A stretch of 64,000 bases of DNA from Cellulomonas fulva (lineage in GTDB: Bacteria > Actinomycetota > Actinomycetes > Actinomycetales > Cellulomonadaceae): contig NZ_JAHBOH010000001.1 in NCBI RefSeq assembly GCF_018531375.1, positions 682,001 to 746,000 of the forward strand, given 5' to 3'. The position numbers and the translations under genes are program-made. Below, one piece after another: positions 9,441 through 17,965 of this stretch (positions are counted from its first letter, which is position 1; each line of letters begins with the position of its first letter). The notes below the pieces were generated by a model that was not told the DNA's origin, made no database searches, and saw nothing but the letters and a program-made list of their open reading frames with translations.

Positions 9441-9549
9441 CGGTTTCACCTTGGGGACGTGGGCCGCGGCGGGCCGGTGCGCGGGTCGGGTGGACCCGCG
9501 CACCGGCCTGCCTCTCGTGCAGGAGGCCGGCGAGCGGCCAGCGGGCGGC

Positions 9550-11253
9550 TCAGTCCGCGGTCGGCTTGAGCTTCGTCAGGATGAGGGCGGCCTGCGGACC
9601 CGTCGGCTGCGGGTTCGCGTAGGGGTCCTCGGCCGTCGGGAAGCCCGTGTAGTTGACCGTCGAGTACTGCGCGACGGCCGGGCGGGACCAGATGACCAGG
9701 CCGGGGACGTCCTCGACGAAGTGCTTCTGCACGGTGCCGAGGGCGGCCATGCGGTCGGCGTCGGACGTGGCCGACTTGAAGTCGGCGAGCGCCGCCGTGA
9801 CCTCGTCGTCCTGGTACCGGCCGAAGTTCCAGTTGGCCGGCTCACCCTGGGGCACGTAGGACGCGCCGTCCATGATGTTCGAGTACAGGTTCCACGGCGT
9901 GGACCCGCCGTCGGTCCAGTGCAGCGACGCGTCGAAGTCGCCCAGGTTGATCACCTGGTTGAACCAGGTGTCCTGGACCACCGGCTCGACCTTGGCGTCG
10001 GCGCCGAGCGCCTTGGCGCCCTCGCCGATGATCGCCAGCGCGTCGAGGTAGTCGGTCCAGCCCTGCGGGTTGGTCAGCGTGAAGGAGACCTTCTCGCCAT
10101 CCGGGTCGACGAGCGCGTCGCCGTCCCAGGTGTACCCCGCGTCGGTCAGCACCTGCTTGGCACCGTCGACGTCGACCGAGAGCTCCTGGCCCTTGTACTC
10201 GTCCATGATGAAGTCGTCACCCGAGGGCTGGGGCAGCCCGGTGACCGACTTGATCTGCGGCCACACGCCGTAGCCGGCGGTCGCGGAGATGTCCGCCCGG
10301 TCCACCACCATGTTCAGCGCCTTGCGGAACGCGACGTCGTTGAACGGCTTCTCCTCGTTGTTGAGGTAGAGCACGTCGACGCCGAAGCCACCGCCCGCGA
10401 CCTGGTTGAAGTGGTCGGGGTCCTGGGCGATGAAGGTGTTCTCGAAGTCGGGGATGAAGACCCAGCCCCACTGCGCCTCGCCCGAGGTCAGTGCGGTGGT
10501 CAGGCCCGGGTTGTCCTTGAACGCGTCGTAGCGCAGCTCGCCGACCAGCGGCTTCTCGCCCCAGTAGGAGTCGTTGGGGACCAGGGTGACCGACTGCGGC
10601 GTGAAGCTCTTCAGCGTGAACGGACCGGTGCCGATCATGTCGTCGGCCGTGTACGTGACCGGGTCCTCGTTCTCCCAGATGTGCTTGGGCACGATCAGGA
10701 GCTTGTAGAGCTTGACGGCGTTGACGTACTGGCCGGAGGTGAAGCCGACCGTGACCGTCGAGCCGTCCGTGGTGATGTCGCCGTACTGGCCCGGGAAGTC
10801 CGGGTTGAGCTCGTCGTTGTCCTTGCGGATCTGCAGGGAGTACGCGATGTCGTCGGCCGTGAAGTCCTCGCCGTCGCTCCACTTGACGCCCGCGCGCGGG
10901 GTGATGACCGCCTCGGTGTAGTCGTCGTTCCACTCGATCTTCTCCGCCAGCCACGGGGTCGGCGGGTCGTTCGGCTTGATCTCGTTGACCTGCATCAGCG
11001 ACTCATAGATCGCGTAGGCGTAGCCGAACGAGGTGGACCCGGCGCCGGGGGCGATCGGGTTCTGGTTGGCGGACGCCTCACCGTTCGGCATGCCGACGGT
11101 CAGGACCTTGTCCGACCGCTCGTTGCTCGTGGCCTGCGTCGGCTTGTCGCCGTCACCGTCGGCGGGGTCCTCGCCGCCACCGGAGCAGGCGGTGGCGAGC
11201 AGGGCGACGACCGCCGCGCTCGCCGCGACCGTCGTGAACTTGCGCATCCTCAC
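9550..11253 (-). CDS. Family 5 (peptide/oligosaccharide) ABC substrate-binding lipoprotein
   Basis: 567-residue extracellular solute-binding protein of the SBP_bac_5 superfamily. It begins with a basic n-region and hydrophobic core ending at a lipobox-like LATAC, so it is probably membrane-tethered through the Cys. The family core spans about residues 60-550 and includes the typical [16 protein letters not shown] segment. GTG 11253 is 6 bases after AAGGAGG; ATG 11247 is an alternative two codons in. It is first in an operon with its ATPases and permeases. Family 5 proteins bind di/oligopeptides, nickel or, in cellulolytic bacteria, cello- or beta-gluco-oligosaccharides. A beta-glucosidase immediately upstream favours a sugar ligand here, by context only. 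Confidence 0.93.
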   Translation of the reverse strand: MRMRKFTTVAASAAVVALLATACSGGGEDPADGDGDKPTQATSNERSDKVLTVGMPNGEASANQNPIAPGAGSTSFGYAYAIYESLMQVNEIKPNDPPTPWLAEKIEWNDDYTEAVITPRAGVKWSDGEDFTADDIAYSLQIRKDNDELNPDFPGQYGDITTDGSTVTVGFTSGQYVNAVKLYKLLIVPKHIWENEDPVTYTADDMIGTGPFTLKSFTPQSVTLVPNDSYWGEKPLVGELRYDAFKDNPGLTTALTSGEAQWGWVFIPDFENTFIAQDPDHFNQVAGGGFGVDVLYLNNEEKPFNDVAFRKALNMVVDRADISATAGYGVWPQIKSVTGLPQPSGDDFIMDEYKGQELSVDVDGAKQVLTDAGYTWDGDALVDPDGEKVSFTLTNPQGWTDYLDALAIIGEGAKALGADAKVEPVVQDTWFNQVINLGDFDASLHWTDGGSTPWNLYSNIMDGASYVPQGEPANWNFGRYQDDEVTAALADFKSATSDADRMAALGTVQKHFVEDVPGLVIWSRPAVAQYSTVNYTGFPTAEDPYANPQPTGPQAALILTKLKPTAD

Positions 11254-11349
11254 GGAGTGCCTCCTTGCACTGTGTTCTTCCCGGATGTGTCTTCGGCGGA
11301 CGGGTCGCCCCGCCCGGGTCTCGCAGGCCGGGTCTCCCCGGCCGGTTGA

Positions 11350-11376
11350 CCCGACGGGACTGCGGAGACCGTCGGG
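11350..11376 (-). terminator. Hairpin downstream of the beta-glucosidase gene
   Basis: Perfect 8-bp arms CCCGACGG and CCGTCGGG separated by 11 bases lie between the beta-glucosidase stop and the binding-protein gene. It would end the bglX transcript or attenuate read-through into the transporter operon. Confidence 0.5.
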
Positions 11377-11381
11377 CCGGC

Positions 11382-11466
11382 GTGCGGTGGATCAAGTCGT
11401 GCGGTGGATCAAGTCGTGCGGTGGATCAGGTGGTGCGGTGGATCAGGTGCTGCGGTGGATCAGGTG
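11382..11466. repeat. Five 17-bp tandem repeats spanning the bglX stop codon
   Basis: Five head-to-tail 17-bp units of the form (G/C)TGCGGTGGATCA(A/G)GT(C/G). The last unit overlaps the beta-glucosidase stop at 11460-11462. On the coding strand each unit carries a copy of the (A/G)CxTGATCC end, that is, a TGA, and because 17 is not a multiple of three the TGAs fall successively in all three frames. Confidence 0.85.
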
Positions 11467-14024
11467 GTGCTGCCGGGCGGCTGCCCGGTCCCGGCCGGCG
11501 CGGCCTCGACGGCCACGTCGACGACGGAGCGCAGGTCGCCCGACGAGCGCCCCGCGTGGAGCCGGTACGTGCCGGCGGGGACCGCCCAGCCGCCACGTGC
11601 CGTGTCCCAGGTCCGGAACGCCGAGGCGTCCACCCGGACCCGGACGTCCTGCTGCTCGCCGGCGGCCACCTCGGTGCCGGCGAACCCGCCGAGCCAGCGC
11701 ACGGGGCGGTCGGGCGACCCCGCCGGCGGCTCGACGTAGACCTGGACGACCTCGCGCCCGGCGCGGGTCCCCGTGTTGCGGACCGGGACGACGACCTCGA
11801 CGCTCCCGTCCGCGGACCGCGTCGCGTGCGCGGCGCCGTGCTCGAACGTGGTCCACCCGAGCCCGTGCCCGAACGGCGCGGCCGGCGTGCGGCCCAGCCG
11901 GAGCCAGGACCGGTAGCCCACGTGCACGCCCTCGTGGTACTCGACGACCCCGTCGACCGGGACCGCGTCGCGCACCGGCACGTCGGACTCGTGCGCGGGC
12001 AGCGTCCACGGCAGGCGCCCCGCGGGCTCGGTCCGGCCGCTGAGCACGTCCGCGAGCGCCTCGGGCCACTCCTGGCCGCCGAGCCACGCCCACACCACGC
12101 ACGGCACCTCGTCGAGCCACGGCAGGAGGACGGGTGCGCCGGCGTTCACCACGACGACCGTGCGCGGGTTGGCCGCGACCACCTCCTTGACGAGCTGGTC
12201 CTGCGTGCCGGGCAGCGCGAGCGACGTCCGGTCGTACCCCTCGGACTCGATCTCCTCGTTGGTGCCGACGACGACGACCGCGAGGTCCGCGGCCGCCGCG
12301 GCGCGCACGGCGTCCGCGAGCAGCTCGTCGGGCGAGGTCCCCGGCGTGCGGTGGACCAGCTCGGCGCGGGCGAACGACGCGTACCCGACCGGGTGCACCG
12401 CCTGGACGGTCGCGTCGAGCTCGACCGTCGTGGGCACCAGGGTCTCGACGACGAGCGTCGCGGGCACCGGGGCGTTGACGCTCGAGTCGAGGATGACCTC
12501 GGCGCCGACCAGGCCCTCGGCGGTCGAGAGCACCTCGCCGCCGACGACGATCCGGTGCCGGCCCACGGTGCCCACGCCGACCTCGTGCCGGCCGGGCTCG
12601 TCGAGCGCGACGGTCGTGCGCAGGCGGACGGCGTGCGCCTGCGCCGGCACGTCCCGCAGCCAGCCCGACCACTGCGTCACGGTGGTGGCGCTGATCACGG
12701 CGCCCTGCTCGTCGAGCAGCTCGACCAGCGCACCGGGCTCCCCGGCCGGGGACGTGCAGCGGGCCGCGAGGTCGAGGGCGGGCGGCAGCAGACGCGAGAC
12801 CGCGCCGGCGTGCACCGTGACCTCGGCGCCGAACGCGTCGCGCGCGGCCTCGGCCAGGTCGCCGTGCCGCTGCGGGCGCACGTAGCCGGAGCCGCCGCCC
12901 TGCACGAACGGGGCGACCGCGTTGGGCCCGAGCAGGGCGACCCGGCGGACGTCGTCGGCCGCGAGCGGCAGCGAGCCCTCGTCGTCGCGCAGCACCACCA
13001 TCGAGCGTCCGACGAGACGGCGCAGCGTCTCCCGGACGTCCACCCGGTCCAGCAGCCCGCGCAGCGCGCCCGCGGGCTCGACGCCCTCGAGCGCACCGAC
13101 GCGCTGGGCGAGCAGGAGCAGGCGGTCGACCTTGTCGTCCAGCACCGCCTCGCTCACCTCGCCGGAGCGCACGGCGTCCAGCAGGCCGTCGCCCCACACG
13201 CCGTCGGGGCCGGGCATCTGGAGGTCGAGCCCGCCCTCCGCCGCGCCGGCGACGGACTTGGTGGCGACCCAGTCGCTCACCACGACGCCGTCGAAGCCCC
13301 ACTCGTCCTTGAGCACCTCGGTGAGCAGGGGCCGGTGCTCGAGGACGGGCGCCGCGGTGGTGCCGTCGTCGACGCCCGAGTACGCGCCCATGACCGACCA
13401 CGCGCGGGCCTCGTGGACCAGCCGCTCGAACGGCGCGAGGTACACCTCGCGCAGCGTCCGCTCGTCGACCCGCGCCAGGTAGCTGGTGCGCTGGGTCTCG
13501 GAGTCGTTGGCCACGAAGTGCTTGACGCACATGCCGACGCCGCGGTCCTGGGCCGAGCGCACCACGTGCACGGCGATGTCGCCGGTCAGCAGCGGGTCCT
13601 CGGAGTAGCACTCGAAGTGCCGGCCGGCCACGGGCGTGCGCTGCAGGTTGACCTGCGGGGCGAGCACCACGTCGACGCCGTGCCGCCGGGCCTCCGCCGC
13701 GAAGAGCGCGCCGACCTCGTCGGCCAGGTCCCGGTCCCACGTCGCCGCGAGGGCGCTGGGGGCGGGGAACGACGCGGAGGTCTCGGCCGGGTCGTCGGAC
13801 ACGCCGCGCACGCCGGCCGGGCCGTCCGAGAGGTGCAGGGCACGCAGGCCGATGTGCGGCACGGGCGTGGTGGACCACAGGCCGGCGCCGACGACGAGCC
13901 GCACCTTCTCCTCGAGGGAGAGCTGCCGGCGCAGCGCGGCGAGCGGGTGCTCGGTGCGCGTGGCCACGCCACCGGGGGTGGCGGGGCGGTCCGCAGCGGG
14001 GGGCTGCGCGGTGTCGAGGGACAC
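11460..14024 (-). CDS. bglX: Beta-glucosidase, glycoside hydrolase family 3 with PA14 insertion
   Basis: 854-residue GH3 enzyme with no signal peptide, so probably cytoplasmic. The (beta/alpha)8 domain contains LHLSDGPAGVRG and the nucleophile motif VVSDWVATKS (catalytic Asp). The alpha/beta sandwich is interrupted by a PA14-like beta domain (about residues 390-530), and a fibronectin-3-like domain closes the protein. The GTG at 14024 follows GAAGGAG by nine bases. A longer reading to 14078 would start inside the upstream operator, so it is rejected. It hydrolyses terminal beta-glucosides; other beta-glycosides are possible for PA14-type members. Divergent from a TetR regulator and upstream of the importer operon, suggesting import followed by intracellular hydrolysis. 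Confidence 0.92.
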   Translation of the reverse strand: MSLDTAQPPAADRPATPGGVATRTEHPLAALRRQLSLEEKVRLVVGAGLWSTTPVPHIGLRALHLSDGPAGVRGVSDDPAETSASFPAPSALAATWDRDLADEVGALFAAEARRHGVDVVLAPQVNLQRTPVAGRHFECYSEDPLLTGDIAVHVVRSAQDRGVGMCVKHFVANDSETQRTSYLARVDERTLREVYLAPFERLVHEARAWSVMGAYSGVDDGTTAAPVLEHRPLLTEVLKDEWGFDGVVVSDWVATKSVAGAAEGGLDLQMPGPDGVWGDGLLDAVRSGEVSEAVLDDKVDRLLLLAQRVGALEGVEPAGALRGLLDRVDVRETLRRLVGRSMVVLRDDEGSLPLAADDVRRVALLGPNAVAPFVQGGGSGYVRPQRHGDLAEAARDAFGAEVTVHAGAVSRLLPPALDLAARCTSPAGEPGALVELLDEQGAVISATTVTQWSGWLRDVPAQAHAVRLRTTVALDEPGRHEVGVGTVGRHRIVVGGEVLSTAEGLVGAEVILDSSVNAPVPATLVVETLVPTTVELDATVQAVHPVGYASFARAELVHRTPGTSPDELLADAVRAAAAADLAVVVVGTNEEIESEGYDRTSLALPGTQDQLVKEVVAANPRTVVVVNAGAPVLLPWLDEVPCVVWAWLGGQEWPEALADVLSGRTEPAGRLPWTLPAHESDVPVRDAVPVDGVVEYHEGVHVGYRSWLRLGRTPAAPFGHGLGWTTFEHGAAHATRSADGSVEVVVPVRNTGTRAGREVVQVYVEPPAGSPDRPVRWLGGFAGTEVAAGEQQDVRVRVDASAFRTWDTARGGWAVPAGTYRLHAGRSSGDLRSVVDVAVEAAPAGTGQPPGSTT

Positions 14025-14079
14025 GGGGTGGATCTCCTTCGTCGACTGCGTTGTCGTCTGGGCGAGATCCAAACACATG

Positions 14080-14101
14080 ACTTACTGACTTGTCAGTAAG
14101 T
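14080..14101. promoter_or_regulatory. TetR-type operator between bglX and its divergent regulator
   Basis: A 22-bp palindrome with perfect 10-bp arms (ACTTACTGAC and GTCAGTAAGT) around a TT centre lies in the 91-base divergent gap. The TTACTGAC...GTCAGTAA form is typical of TetR/AcrR-family operators. A possible -35 (TTGTCA, 14090-14095) for the regulator lies inside it, so binding would block the regulator's own promoter and probably bglX as well. Confidence 0.8.
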
Positions 14102-14127
14102 GGGTAGGTCACAGTATGGTTGCGGTC

Positions 14128-14835
14128 ATGGACGACGAGGTTCGGGCTGCGGCACCGTCCGCCGCAGCGACGCAGACGGGGCCCGCGGGCACTCCCGCGC
14201 CGGCGCCGGGCACGCGCGCGCCCCGGACCCGACGGCCGCGGCAGGCCACCGTGGAGCGCCGCGCGGAGATCCTGCGCGCAGCCGCCAAGACCTTCGGCTC
14301 CAAGGGCTACATGAACGGCTCGCTCGCGGACGTCGCGGAGCAGGTCGGCATCACGCACGCGGGCGTCCTGCACCACTTCGGGTCCAAGGACCAGCTGCTC
14401 GTCGAGGTGCTCGAGTACCGCGACAAGGAGGACGTGCGGGACCTCGAGGGCCAGCACATCCCCGGCGGCATCGAGCTGTTCCGGCACCTGGTGCGCACCG
14501 TCCACATGAACGAGGACCGTCCCGGCATCGTGCAGGGCTACACCGTGCTCACGGGCGAGTCCGTGACCGAGAACCACCCCGCGCGCGGCTGGGTGACGCA
14601 GCGCTTCACCGTCCTGCGCGGGGAGATCGCGGACGCCGTCCGGGAGGTGGGCGGCCCGGGCGTCTCCGACGAGGCCGCGCGCCGTGCGGCCAGCGCGATC
14701 ATCGGCGTGATGGACGGCCTGCAGGTGCAGTGGCTGCTCGACGACACGCTCGACCTCGCGGCGGCCACCGAGTTCGCGATCTGCGCGATCCTGACCGCGA
14801 CCTGCACGGACGTCACCATCCCGTCGCTGTCCTGA
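14128..14835 (+). CDS. TetR-family transcriptional regulator of the beta-glucosidase locus
   Basis: TetR/AcrR-type repressor of about 235 residues. After a Pro/Ala-rich 30-residue leader comes the HTH domain (RRAEILRAAAKTFGSKGY through GVLHHFGSKDQLL), then an alpha-helical ligand domain with a TetR_C-like end. ATG 14128 is chosen over ATG 14116 because the best -10-like hexamer (CAGTAT, 14112-14117), 16 bases from TTGTCA, would overlap the earlier start, implying a nearly leaderless mRNA. No ribosome-binding site is visible for either. Its operator sits directly upstream. The ligand is unknown but likely derives from the imported glucoside. Confidence 0.9.
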   Translation: MDDEVRAAAPSAAATQTGPAGTPAPAPGTRAPRTRRPRQATVERRAEILRAAAKTFGSKGYMNGSLADVAEQVGITHAGVLHHFGSKDQLLVEVLEYRDKEDVRDLEGQHIPGGIELFRHLVRTVHMNEDRPGIVQGYTVLTGESVTENHPARGWVTQRFTVLRGEIADAVREVGGPGVSDEAARRAASAIIGVMDGLQVQWLLDDTLDLAAATEFAICAILTATCTDVTIPSLS

Positions 14836-14910
14836 CCCTCGACACCACCGTCGTCGCCCTCGTCGTCGCCCCGGGCGCCGCGCACCTCGTCCGGGGCGCG
14901 GCCGACCGCG

Positions 14911-14954
14911 TTCCCAGGCAATTCCCAGGCTCGGCCCAGGATCGCCACAGGCTG
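14911..14954 (+). promoter_or_regulatory. Four 11-bp direct repeats, OmpR-family type site
   Basis: Four consecutive 11-bp units, TTCCCAGGCAA, TTCCCAGGCTC, GGCCCAGGATC and GCCACAGGCTG, share a (C)CCAGG core at exact 11-bp spacing. Winged-helix OmpR/PhoB-family regulators bind direct repeats at this spacing, and the CAGGxAATTCxCAGG form resembles MprA-type boxes. It ends 18 bases before the winged-helix gene, so autoregulation is likely. Confidence 0.7.
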
Positions 14955-14972
14955 CGCTCGCACCGTGGGTGC

Positions 14973-15293
14973 ATGACAGCCACGACCGACCAGCGCACGC
15001 TCGTCGTCGGCGACCTCTGCCTCGACGAGGTCAGCGGCGAGGTCACGCGCGCGGGTGAGCCCATCCACCTCACGCCCACCGAGCGGGACCTGCTCACGTA
15101 CTTCATGCGCAACCCGCGGCGCGTGCTGTCCAAGCGGCAGATCCTCGACCGCGTGTGGCGCCACGACCGCGGCGGCGAGGCCGGCGTCGTCGAGCTCTAC
15201 GTCAGCTACCTGCGCCGCAAGATCGACAAGGGCCGCGACCCGATGCTGCACACCCAGCGCGGCATCGGCTACGTCCTGCGCCCCACGGCCTGA
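14973..15293 (+). CDS. Stand-alone winged-helix (OmpR/PhoB C-terminal type) regulator
   Basis: 106-residue protein made up almost wholly of a Trans_reg_C winged-helix domain: LTPTERDLLTYFMRNPRRVLSKRQILDRVW followed by the recognition helix and wing VVELYVSYLRRKID...TQRGIGYVL. There is no receiver domain upstream or nearby and no histidine kinase in the window, so it is either phosphorylation-independent or a receiver-less offshoot of a two-component regulator. ATG 14973 has only a weak ribosome-binding site. The 11-bp direct repeats immediately upstream are a fitting autoregulatory site. Targets are unknown. Confidence 0.88.
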   Translation: MTATTDQRTLVVGDLCLDEVSGEVTRAGEPIHLTPTERDLLTYFMRNPRRVLSKRQILDRVWRHDRGGEAGVVELYVSYLRRKIDKGRDPMLHTQRGIGYVLRPTA

Positions 15294-15440
15294 TCCCCGC
15301 TGCGCTGCCCGCGCGAGATCGTCAGGACGTGGCGGAGTCGTCGGAGAGCTCTGACGACCCCGGGCAACTACTGACGACTTCGGCGGCTGCCGGGTGCGGT
15401 GCCGCGGGTGCGGCGGCACGGTTGCGGCGGTCCGGTGCCG

Positions 15441-16253
15441 TCAGACGGGGTAGGCGCGGTAGAAGTCGAGGGCGTCGGCCACCGGGGCGACCACCCGGAA
15501 CACGCCGGTGCCGTTGAACCAGACGACCACGGCCGTGCCGTCGCCCAGGTCGGCGGCGGTGTAGGTACCGACGCGCTGGTCGCCCACGCGCACCGGGCCC
15601 GTCTGCGGGAGCTGGTCCCGGCCGGCGGTCGGCGCGGGGTCGGGCGCCTTGCCGGTCGCGTCGTCCGCCGGCGCCGTGGCGTCGTCCGCCCCGCCCGCGG
15701 CCTGCGCGAGCGGGAGGTCCTCGGTCAGCGTCTGGGCGAGCTTCTTGGCGTCCTCGGCGGTCTCGAGCTGGCCCGCCTGCACCGTGACGGTGGCGTCGCC
15801 GCCGTCGGTGTACTCCTCCACGTAGGCCTCGAGCGCGCCCTGGTCGAGCCACCCCGCGGCCTCCTTCGAGGACGCCAGCGCGTACTGCAGGACGGTCGTC
15901 GGCAGGGTGGCCGCGAACGGCGTCGTGGCCGTGCGCGCCACCGGCTCCACCGAGGGCGTGGGCGAGGGCAGCCGGATCGTCGTAGCGACCACGGGCTCCG
16001 GCGGGAGCGCCTCCTCGTCGTCGCCGCCGGTCGCCAGCACGATGCCGACGACGACCGCGACGACGACCAGCACGCCGGCGCCGATCGCGACGGGCAGGAG
16101 CCAGCGCGGGCGGGCCGCCGGCTTCGCCGCCGCGTCGTCGGGCGCGGGCGGGGCCGCCGCGCTCCCGGGGCTCGCCGGACCGGCCGCCGCGCCGGGCTCG
16201 CGCGGCGGCTCGCCGGGTCGGTTCGGGTCGTCGGGACGTCCGCCGTCGCTCAT
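15441..16253 (-). CDS. Single-pass membrane protein of unknown function
   Basis: 270-residue protein with a Pro/Ala-rich cytoplasmic N-terminus (residues 1-48), one membrane segment (about 50-72, WLLPVAIGAGVLVVVAVVVG) and an extracellular part. The outer part has a Pro-rich spacer and then a folded region (about 110-190) with helices rich in Ala/Glu, followed by a beta-rich end containing VGTYTAADLGDGTAVVVWF. I do not recognise the domain. A GGGGGAGCG ribosome-binding site precedes the ATG. It converges with the winged-helix gene and is followed on the same strand by nothing obvious; upstream lies the ABC exporter, 65 bases away. Confidence 0.8.
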   Translation of the reverse strand: MSDGGRPDDPNRPGEPPREPGAAAGPASPGSAAAPPAPDDAAAKPAARPRWLLPVAIGAGVLVVVAVVVGIVLATGGDDEEALPPEPVVATTIRLPSPTPSVEPVARTATTPFAATLPTTVLQYALASSKEAAGWLDQGALEAYVEEYTDGGDATVTVQAGQLETAEDAKKLAQTLTEDLPLAQAAGGADDATAPADDATGKAPDPAPTAGRDQLPQTGPVRVGDQRVGTYTAADLGDGTAVVVWFNGTGVFRVVAPVADALDFYRAYPV

Positions 16254-16318
16254 CGCTCCCCCTCGGCTCGCGTGCGTCCGCCGGTCAGCCGGACCTCCCG
16301 CAGCCTACCGAGCGCGGG

Positions 16319-17965
16319 TCAGGCTGCCAGGTCTCGGCGCCGCACGCCCACCAGACCGAGCCCGACGAGCGCGCCGGCGACCGCCGAGACGACGAGCACC
16401 GGCGGCCACGTCATCGCATCGGCCGGCAGCGAGGGCAGGTAGGCGAACGGCGAGAGGGCGTCGGTCCCGTCGGGCAGGATCTCGCCGAACATCGCCCACA
16501 CGCCGACGTAGGACACGTACGCCCAGACGGCGCCGAACGCGCGCGGCAGCCAGCCCAGCACCGCGACGGCGACACCCAGCACGACGAGCACGCCCGGCAC
16601 GGTCACCGCGGCGGCGCCGAGCAGGCTCCCCACCTGGCTGTCGTCGTCGAGGGCCGCCGCGGCCGCGACCCCCATGAGGAGCCCGGCGACGACGAGCGCG
16701 ACGGTCGCGACCACCGCCGCGAGCGCCACCTGCGCGCCCAGCCACCGCACGCGCGAGACCGGCAGCGCCAGGAGGTTCGCCGCGCGGCCGGACGTCTCCT
16801 CGGTGCGCGCCGCGCCGACCGCGGTGCCCGCGTACGCGGCCGCGAGCACCGCGAGGAACACCACGTACAGGGCGAACACCGAGGCCACGGCACCGGCCGG
16901 GCCGGCCGGGAAGAGCTGGCCGAGCTCCGGGTCGTCGGTGACGAAGTCGACCACGGCGTCCGCGAGGAACCCGATCAGCAGCGCGCTGAGCAGGATCGCG
17001 ACCGACCAGGAGACGATCGACGTCCGCTGCCGTCGCCAGGTCAGCCCGACCACCGTGCCGAGCCGCCCGCGTGCGCGGCCGAGGCGCTGCTGGAGCAGCC
17101 CCGCCCCGTGGTCCCGACGGTCCACCAGGGCGAACGCGAGCGCCACCGCGACGACCGTCGCGCCGACGCCGACGAGCAGCGGCCACCAGCGGTCGAGCAC
17201 GAACGGCGCGGTCGCCTGGCTCCAGCCGAACGGCGACAGCCACGTCCAGACGCTCCCGCTCTCGGGCTCCCGGACGTCGCCCACCGCGCGCAGCACGAGG
17301 GCCAGCCCGATCGCGGCCATGCCCAGGGCCGAGGCGGCGCGCGCCGTCCCCGCGACCTGCGACGCGGCCGCGGAGACGGCCGCGAACACCAGCGCCTGCA
17401 CCACGACGCCGAGGCACAGCAGCGCGCTCCCGGTGGGGTCGAGGCTCGTCGTCAGCATCGCCACGAACGTCGCGGCCCCCACCGCGAGGGTCGCGACCGT
17501 CGCGGCGACCAGCCCGGCGACCACGGGCGCGGACCGGCCGACGGGCTGCGAGCGGACCAGCTCGAGGCGCCCGTCCTCCTCCGGCGCCCGCAGGTGCCGG
17601 GTCACCGCGAGCACCGCCATGATCGCGACCGGGATCATGATCCACAGCGCGAGCTCGTTCGCCGTCATGGCGCCGATCGTGTAGTCGTCGAGCCCGTACC
17701 CCGGGCCCGCCAGCGCGGTGGCGGCGGGCGAGGAGATCAGCTCGGCACGCGCCTGCCGGGCCTCGGCGCTCGGGAAGAGCCGGTCGTAGGCGGGGACCGA
17801 GACCGCCATCAGCCAGCCGACCGCCAGGGCCCACACGACGATCCGGAACCGGTCCGCGCGCAGCGCGAGGCGCACCAGCCCGCGCGTGCCCGCGAGCGCG
17901 TGGGTGGGACCGGCCGGCGCCCGACGAGCCAGCGCCGGACCGCCTGCCACCGCCGGCGCCGTCAC
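16319..17965 (-). CDS. ABC-2 type exporter permease
   Basis: 548-residue polytopic membrane protein of about twelve spans arranged as two homologous halves, each with a cytoplasmic loop (GRLELVRSQPVGRSAPV and SGRAANLLALPVSRVRWLGAQ) characteristic of actinobacterial antibiotic-export ABC-2 permeases. The GTG start at 17965 overlaps the ATPase stop by 4 bp (GTGA), fixing the start. It works with the upstream ATPase as a drug or metabolite efflux pump. The TetR gene ahead of both suggests repression relieved by the exported compound. Substrate unknown. Confidence 0.92.
   Translation of the reverse strand: MTAPAVAGGPALARRAPAGPTHALAGTRGLVRLALRADRFRIVVWALAVGWLMAVSVPAYDRLFPSAEARQARAELISSPAATALAGPGYGLDDYTIGAMTANELALWIMIPVAIMAVLAVTRHLRAPEEDGRLELVRSQPVGRSAPVVAGLVAATVATLAVGAATFVAMLTTSLDPTGSALLCLGVVVQALVFAAVSAAASQVAGTARAASALGMAAIGLALVLRAVGDVREPESGSVWTWLSPFGWSQATAPFVLDRWWPLLVGVGATVVAVALAFALVDRRDHGAGLLQQRLGRARGRLGTVVGLTWRRQRTSIVSWSVAILLSALLIGFLADAVVDFVTDDPELGQLFPAGPAGAVASVFALYVVFLAVLAAAYAGTAVGAARTEETSGRAANLLALPVSRVRWLGAQVALAAVVATVALVVAGLLMGVAAAAALDDDSQVGSLLGAAAVTVPGVLVVLGVAVAVLGWLPRAFGAVWAYVSYVGVWAMFGEILPDGTDALSPFAYLPSLPADAMTWPPVLVVSAVAGALVGLGLVGVRRRDLAA

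Noticed and set aside
11382..11466. Iteron-type replication or plasmid origin
   Set aside because: No Rep, Par or DnaA box near, and the units run into a coding end; tandem repeat fits better.
14024..14078. Longer N-terminus for the beta-glucosidase starting at 14078
   Set aside because: It would start within the operator region, and GTG 14024 has a proper GAAGGAG ribosome-binding site.
15310..15380. Imperfect GTCGTC...GACGAC dyad between the winged-helix gene and the convergent membrane-protein gene
   Set aside because: Arms are short with a two-base bulge and no free loop; too weak to call a terminator.
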